Part shown: positions 37,181 through 39,506 of the stretch, in pieces
Layout of the letters: each line of letters opens with the position of its first letter
Position numbering within the stretch: the first letter of the stretch is position 1
Origin: a virus
Length of the DNA: 39,506 nt
Direction: 5' to 3' (one strand)
Virus record (IMG/VR): IMGVR_UViG_3300044630_000578
Span: 1-39,506 of that record
Notes under the pieces: model-generated
What the model saw: only the letters and a program-made list of their open reading frames with translations
Told to the model about the DNA's origin: nothing
The model's database searches: none
Translations under genes and position numbers: made by a program

Positions 37181-39506
37181 TTGGCTATCTACCGAGGAGC
37201 AGGTGGTGCAGGAGACGCTGTAGGAGACGCTGCAAGTGAAGTCTTATTAGCACTACAAGCTAAAGACGCTGCTGTAGCTGCACAGGCTGCTGCAGAGGCA
37301 GCTAAAACTGCTGCAGAACTAGCAGAGACTAACGCTGAGACAGCAGAGACCAACGCTGAAACTGCAGAGACTAATGCAGAGACAGCAGAGACTAATGCAG
37401 AGACTGCTGCAACCAACGCTGCAAGCTCTGCATCTGCTGCTTCTACGTCGGCTACCAATGCTGCTGCATCAGCTTCTACAGCTACTACTCAAGCAACTAA
37501 CGCAGCTTCTTCAGCGTCTGCTGCCTCAACCTCAGCAAGCAACGCTTCTACATCTGCTACGAATGCAGCTTCATCTGCGTCTACTGCTACAACTCAAGCA
37601 ACTAATGCTTCAAATAGTGCCAGTGCTGCTGCTACTTCTGCTACGAATGCTTCTAATTCTGCATCGTCAGCATCAACATCTGCGACTAACGCATCAAACA
37701 GTGCTACTGCAGCACAGACTGCAGAGACTAATGCAGAAACAGCAGAGACTAATGCTGCTGCAAGTGCAAGTGCTGCATCAACCTCTGCAACGAATGCATC
37801 GAATAGTGCATCTGCAGCAAGTACCTCAGCTACCAACGCTTCCAACTCTGCTTCCGCAGCAAGTACTTCAGCAACTAACGCAAGTAACTCAGCATCGTCA
37901 GCTTCTACTTCAGCTACTAACGCTGCGTCTGCACAGACTGCTGCTGAGTCAGCAAGGGACGCTACACTAGCTGCTTACGATAGTTTTGATGACAGATACT
38001 TAGGAGCTAAGTCTGTTGCTCCTTCGCTTGATAATGATGGTAATGCCTTAGTAGGCGGTGCTTTATACTTTGACACAGTAAGTCAAGGCATGAAAGTATA
38101 CACAGGTTCTGTCTGGGTTGATGCTTATGTACCGGGATCTACATATCTAGCTAAAGCAAATAACTTATCTGACTTAACTAATACTGGAACTGCTCGTACT
38201 AACTTGGGTGTTGCAATTGGTACAGATGTTCAGGCTTACGATGCTCAATTAGCGGATGTTGCTGGATTAACTCCTACAGATAATAATTTTATTGTTGGTA
38301 ACGGTACTAACTTTGTTACAGAGTCTGGCTCTACTGCACGAACCAGCTTAGGACTTGGTAGTATTGCTACGCAAGATTCTAGCAATGTTACTGTTACTGG
38401 TGGTTCAATCAATAACTCTGCTATCGGTGGCACAACAGCAGCAGCAGGTAAGTTCACCACACTAGAAGCTACAGGCGTTACCACAGTCCAAGCTGGTACT
38501 GTTTCTGCACCTGCTATCACCACATCAGGCGATACCAACACAGGTATATTCTTTCCTGCTGCCGACACTATTGCCTTTACAGAAGGTGGTGTTGAGGCGG
38601 CTAGATTTGATTCTAATGGTAACCTTTTAATAGGAACTACAAGTGCAGCAACATCAAGCACTTTAAATGTTGTGGGGACTGGTTATCAACCATTATATGT
38701 AAACACTACAACAGCAGGTGGAGGTGGTGCTGCATTTAGTAGAAGTGGAACACAAGCGTTATATACAGGAACAGCAGGAAGTTCTTGGCTAACTGGCTCA
38801 TCAACTGCTGATGGACTTATTCGTTCTGAAGCAAATATGTTGTTTGCAACTGGAAACGCAGAACGGATGCGTATTACCTCTGGTGGTAATGTTGGAATTG
38901 GAGTAACCCCTGTTGCATCTACAGTAGTAACACTTCAACTAGGAGCAAGCACATTTTCAGAAGGCGGTGGGGCAACATCACTTGCTTCTAACATGGTTCG
39001 TGATACTTCATGGAAAGCTATAAACACTGGAACTTCAGGTTTATATCAAATTGGTGGTGATACACATTATTGGTATACCGCAGCAAGCGTATCAGGTGGG
39101 GCAACCGTAGCACTAACAGAACGGATGCGTATTACCTCTGCTGGTGAATTGTTAATTGGGGCTAGTGCTACTAGCAGTCTTGGTGCTGCTGCTGGTATTC
39201 AAATTTATGGATCAGGGTATTTGTATGCGACTGTAACTAATGACGCCCCCGGTGGATTTGCTAGAAGAAGTAGCGATGGCGACCTTGTTTTATTTAGAAG
39301 AGATACTTCAACGGAAGGTACAATTTCTGTATCAGGTTCTACTGTTTCTTATAATGGTGGTCACTTATCTCGCTGGTCACAACTACTTGATGGTTCTAAA
39401 GACAACACAATTTTAAAAGGCACAGTCATGTCTAACCTTGACGATATGTGCGTTTGGGAAAAAGACGGTGTTGTTGCCAACAATGAACAGCTAAACAAGA
39501 TGAAAG
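37181..39506 (+). CDS. Long tail fibre protein (3' partial), TTG start
   Basis: An open frame of 775 codons with no stop before the right edge. It starts at TTG 37181 after an AGGAGA site (MAIYRGAGGAGDAVGDAASEVLLALQAKDAA). Residues about 45-265 are Ala/Ser/Thr/Asn repeats (ETAETNA; SATNASNSASAAST) forming the shaft, then a short collar (DDRYLGAKSV, LYFDTVSQGMKVYTGSVW), a beta-rich region with TNLGVAIG and GSINNSAIGG, and two head repeats with ERMRITS. The end (SRWSQLLDGSKDNTILKGTVMSNLDDMCVW, NEQLNKMK) resembles a different fibre C-terminal module than the S74 end at the left edge. Codon phase agrees with the left edge as one gene of about 913 residues. Confidence 0.87.
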   Translation, partial: MAIYRGAGGAGDAVGDAASEVLLALQAKDAAVAAQAAAEAAKTAAELAETNAETAETNAETAETNAETAETNAETAATNAASSASAASTSATNAAASASTATTQATNAASSASAASTSASNASTSATNAASSASTATTQATNASNSASAAATSATNASNSASSASTSATNASNSATAAQTAETNAETAETNAAASASAASTSATNASNSASAASTSATNASNSASAASTSATNASNSASSASTSATNAASAQTAAESARDATLAAYDSFDDRYLGAKSVAPSLDNDGNALVGGALYFDTVSQGMKVYTGSVWVDAYVPGSTYLAKANNLSDLTNTGTARTNLGVAIGTDVQAYDAQLADVAGLTPTDNNFIVGNGTNFVTESGSTARTSLGLGSIATQDSSNVTVTGGSINNSAIGGTTAAAGKFTTLEATGVTTVQAGTVSAPAITTSGDTNTGIFFPAADTIAFTEGGVEAARFDSNGNLLIGTTSAATSSTLNVVGTGYQPLYVNTTTAGGGGAAFSRSGTQALYTGTAGSSWLTGSSTADGLIRSEANMLFATGNAERMRITSGGNVGIGVTPVASTVVTLQLGASTFSEGGGATSLASNMVRDTSWKAINTGTSGLYQIGGDTHYWYTAASVSGGATVALTERMRITSAGELLIGASATSSLGAAAGIQIYGSGYLYATVTNDAPGGFARRSSDGDLVLFRRDTSTEGTISVSGSTVSYNGGHLSRWSQLLDGSKDNTILKGTVMSNLDDMCVWEKDGVVANNEQLNKMK
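37320..37960 (+). repeat. Shaft repeat region of the tail fibre
   Basis: Imperfect in-frame repeats: units of about 21 bases encoding ETAETNA (37320-37410 and again 37720-37755) and units of about 42 bases encoding SAxAASTSATNASN. They resemble the repeats in lambda side tail fibre. Slippage here would change shaft length without a frameshift when whole units are gained or lost. Confidence 0.8.
38859..39140 (+). repeat. Two direct repeats of 24 bases in the fibre head
   Basis: An identical 24-base run is present at 38859-38882 and 39117-39140, encoding ERMRITS plus flanking residues in the same frame. They mark two copies of a small beta module in the fibre and are possible recombination points; assembly errors could also collapse or break here. 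Confidence 0.75.

Noticed and set aside
37189-37845. Minus-strand Ala/Val-rich frames opposite the fibre
   Set aside because: They are mirror images of the GCN/ACN-rich repeats and have no start signals.
37374-37970. A 198-residue open frame rich in Leu and Gln inside the fibre gene
   Set aside because: It is a frame-shifted shadow of the Ala/Ser/Thr repeats of the fibre; the low-complexity LQ/LL pattern follows from those codons and there is no ribosome site.
1-39506. tRNA genes, CRISPR arrays, insertion sequences, integrase or attachment sites, direct terminal repeats
   Set aside because: I saw no cloverleaf-like sequence with a T-loop, no spaced identical repeats outside the fibre, no transposase or integrase motif, and the two window ends share no repeat.

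Overview
The window is almost all of a tailed bacteriophage genome with a podovirus-like (short-tailed, broadly T7-like) gene set. It looks strictly lytic: I see no integrase, excisionase, CI-like repressor or partition genes. The sequence is AT-rich, most start codons are ATG with AGGAG-type ribosome sites, and all convincing promoters are bacterial sigma70 type. No phage RNA polymerase gene is visible, so the host polymerase probably transcribes everything. The B12-dependent ribonucleotide reductase, S74-type fibre end and repeated small proteins resemble phages of aquatic bacteria; the host itself cannot be named from the sequence.

Layout: two arms diverge from a non-coding control region at 29145-29842. 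The rightward (+) arm is the late, structural arm: small and large terminase, a protein with an HExxH zincin motif, portal (29843-34646); two small proteins, scaffold and major capsid protein (34727-37090); a terminator; then a long tail fibre that runs off the right end. The same arm resumes at the left end: an S74 chaperone fibre end, a second fibre-like protein, five small proteins including a cluster of lysine-rich ones, two tail-tube-like proteins, a collar/needle protein with six HxH motifs, three internal virion proteins, and a lysis cassette (3TM holin, M15 endolysin) ending at 13294. The two ends fit in frame as one gene, so the sequence is either a circular or permuted genome cut inside the fibre gene, or a contig broken there.

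The leftward (-) arm (29144 down to 13381) is the early and replication arm. It begins with about 19 very small, mostly unrecognised genes (25.0-29.1 kb) behind several sigma70 promoters with operator-like palindromes. It continues with primase-helicase, three small exported or membrane proteins, an FkbM-type methyltransferase, a family A DNA polymerase, an SSB-like protein, 5'-3' exonuclease, a PD-(D/E)XK nuclease, metallophosphoesterase, a DUF3310 protein, a glycosyltransferase-like protein and a class II ribonucleotide reductase. It ends at a UUCG-loop terminator at 13348-13378. Nearly all genes in this arm overlap by ATGA or TGATG, so translation is probably coupled.

Three rightward promoters at 2993, 29694 and 34650 share the same architecture: TTGACA or TTGACT, a 17-base spacer ending TATGG, and TATAAT. 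They divide the late arm into packaging, head and tail-lysis units. A 48-base element with inverted CTAAGTA/TACTTAG ends lies in the leaders of both arms (25648-25695 and 29757-29804) and is the most promising undescribed regulatory feature. Other points of interest are the HExxH protein between terminase and portal, the cysteine-rich GP88-like protein, the sugar and methyl transferases inside the replication operon, and the apparently leaderless tail transcript.
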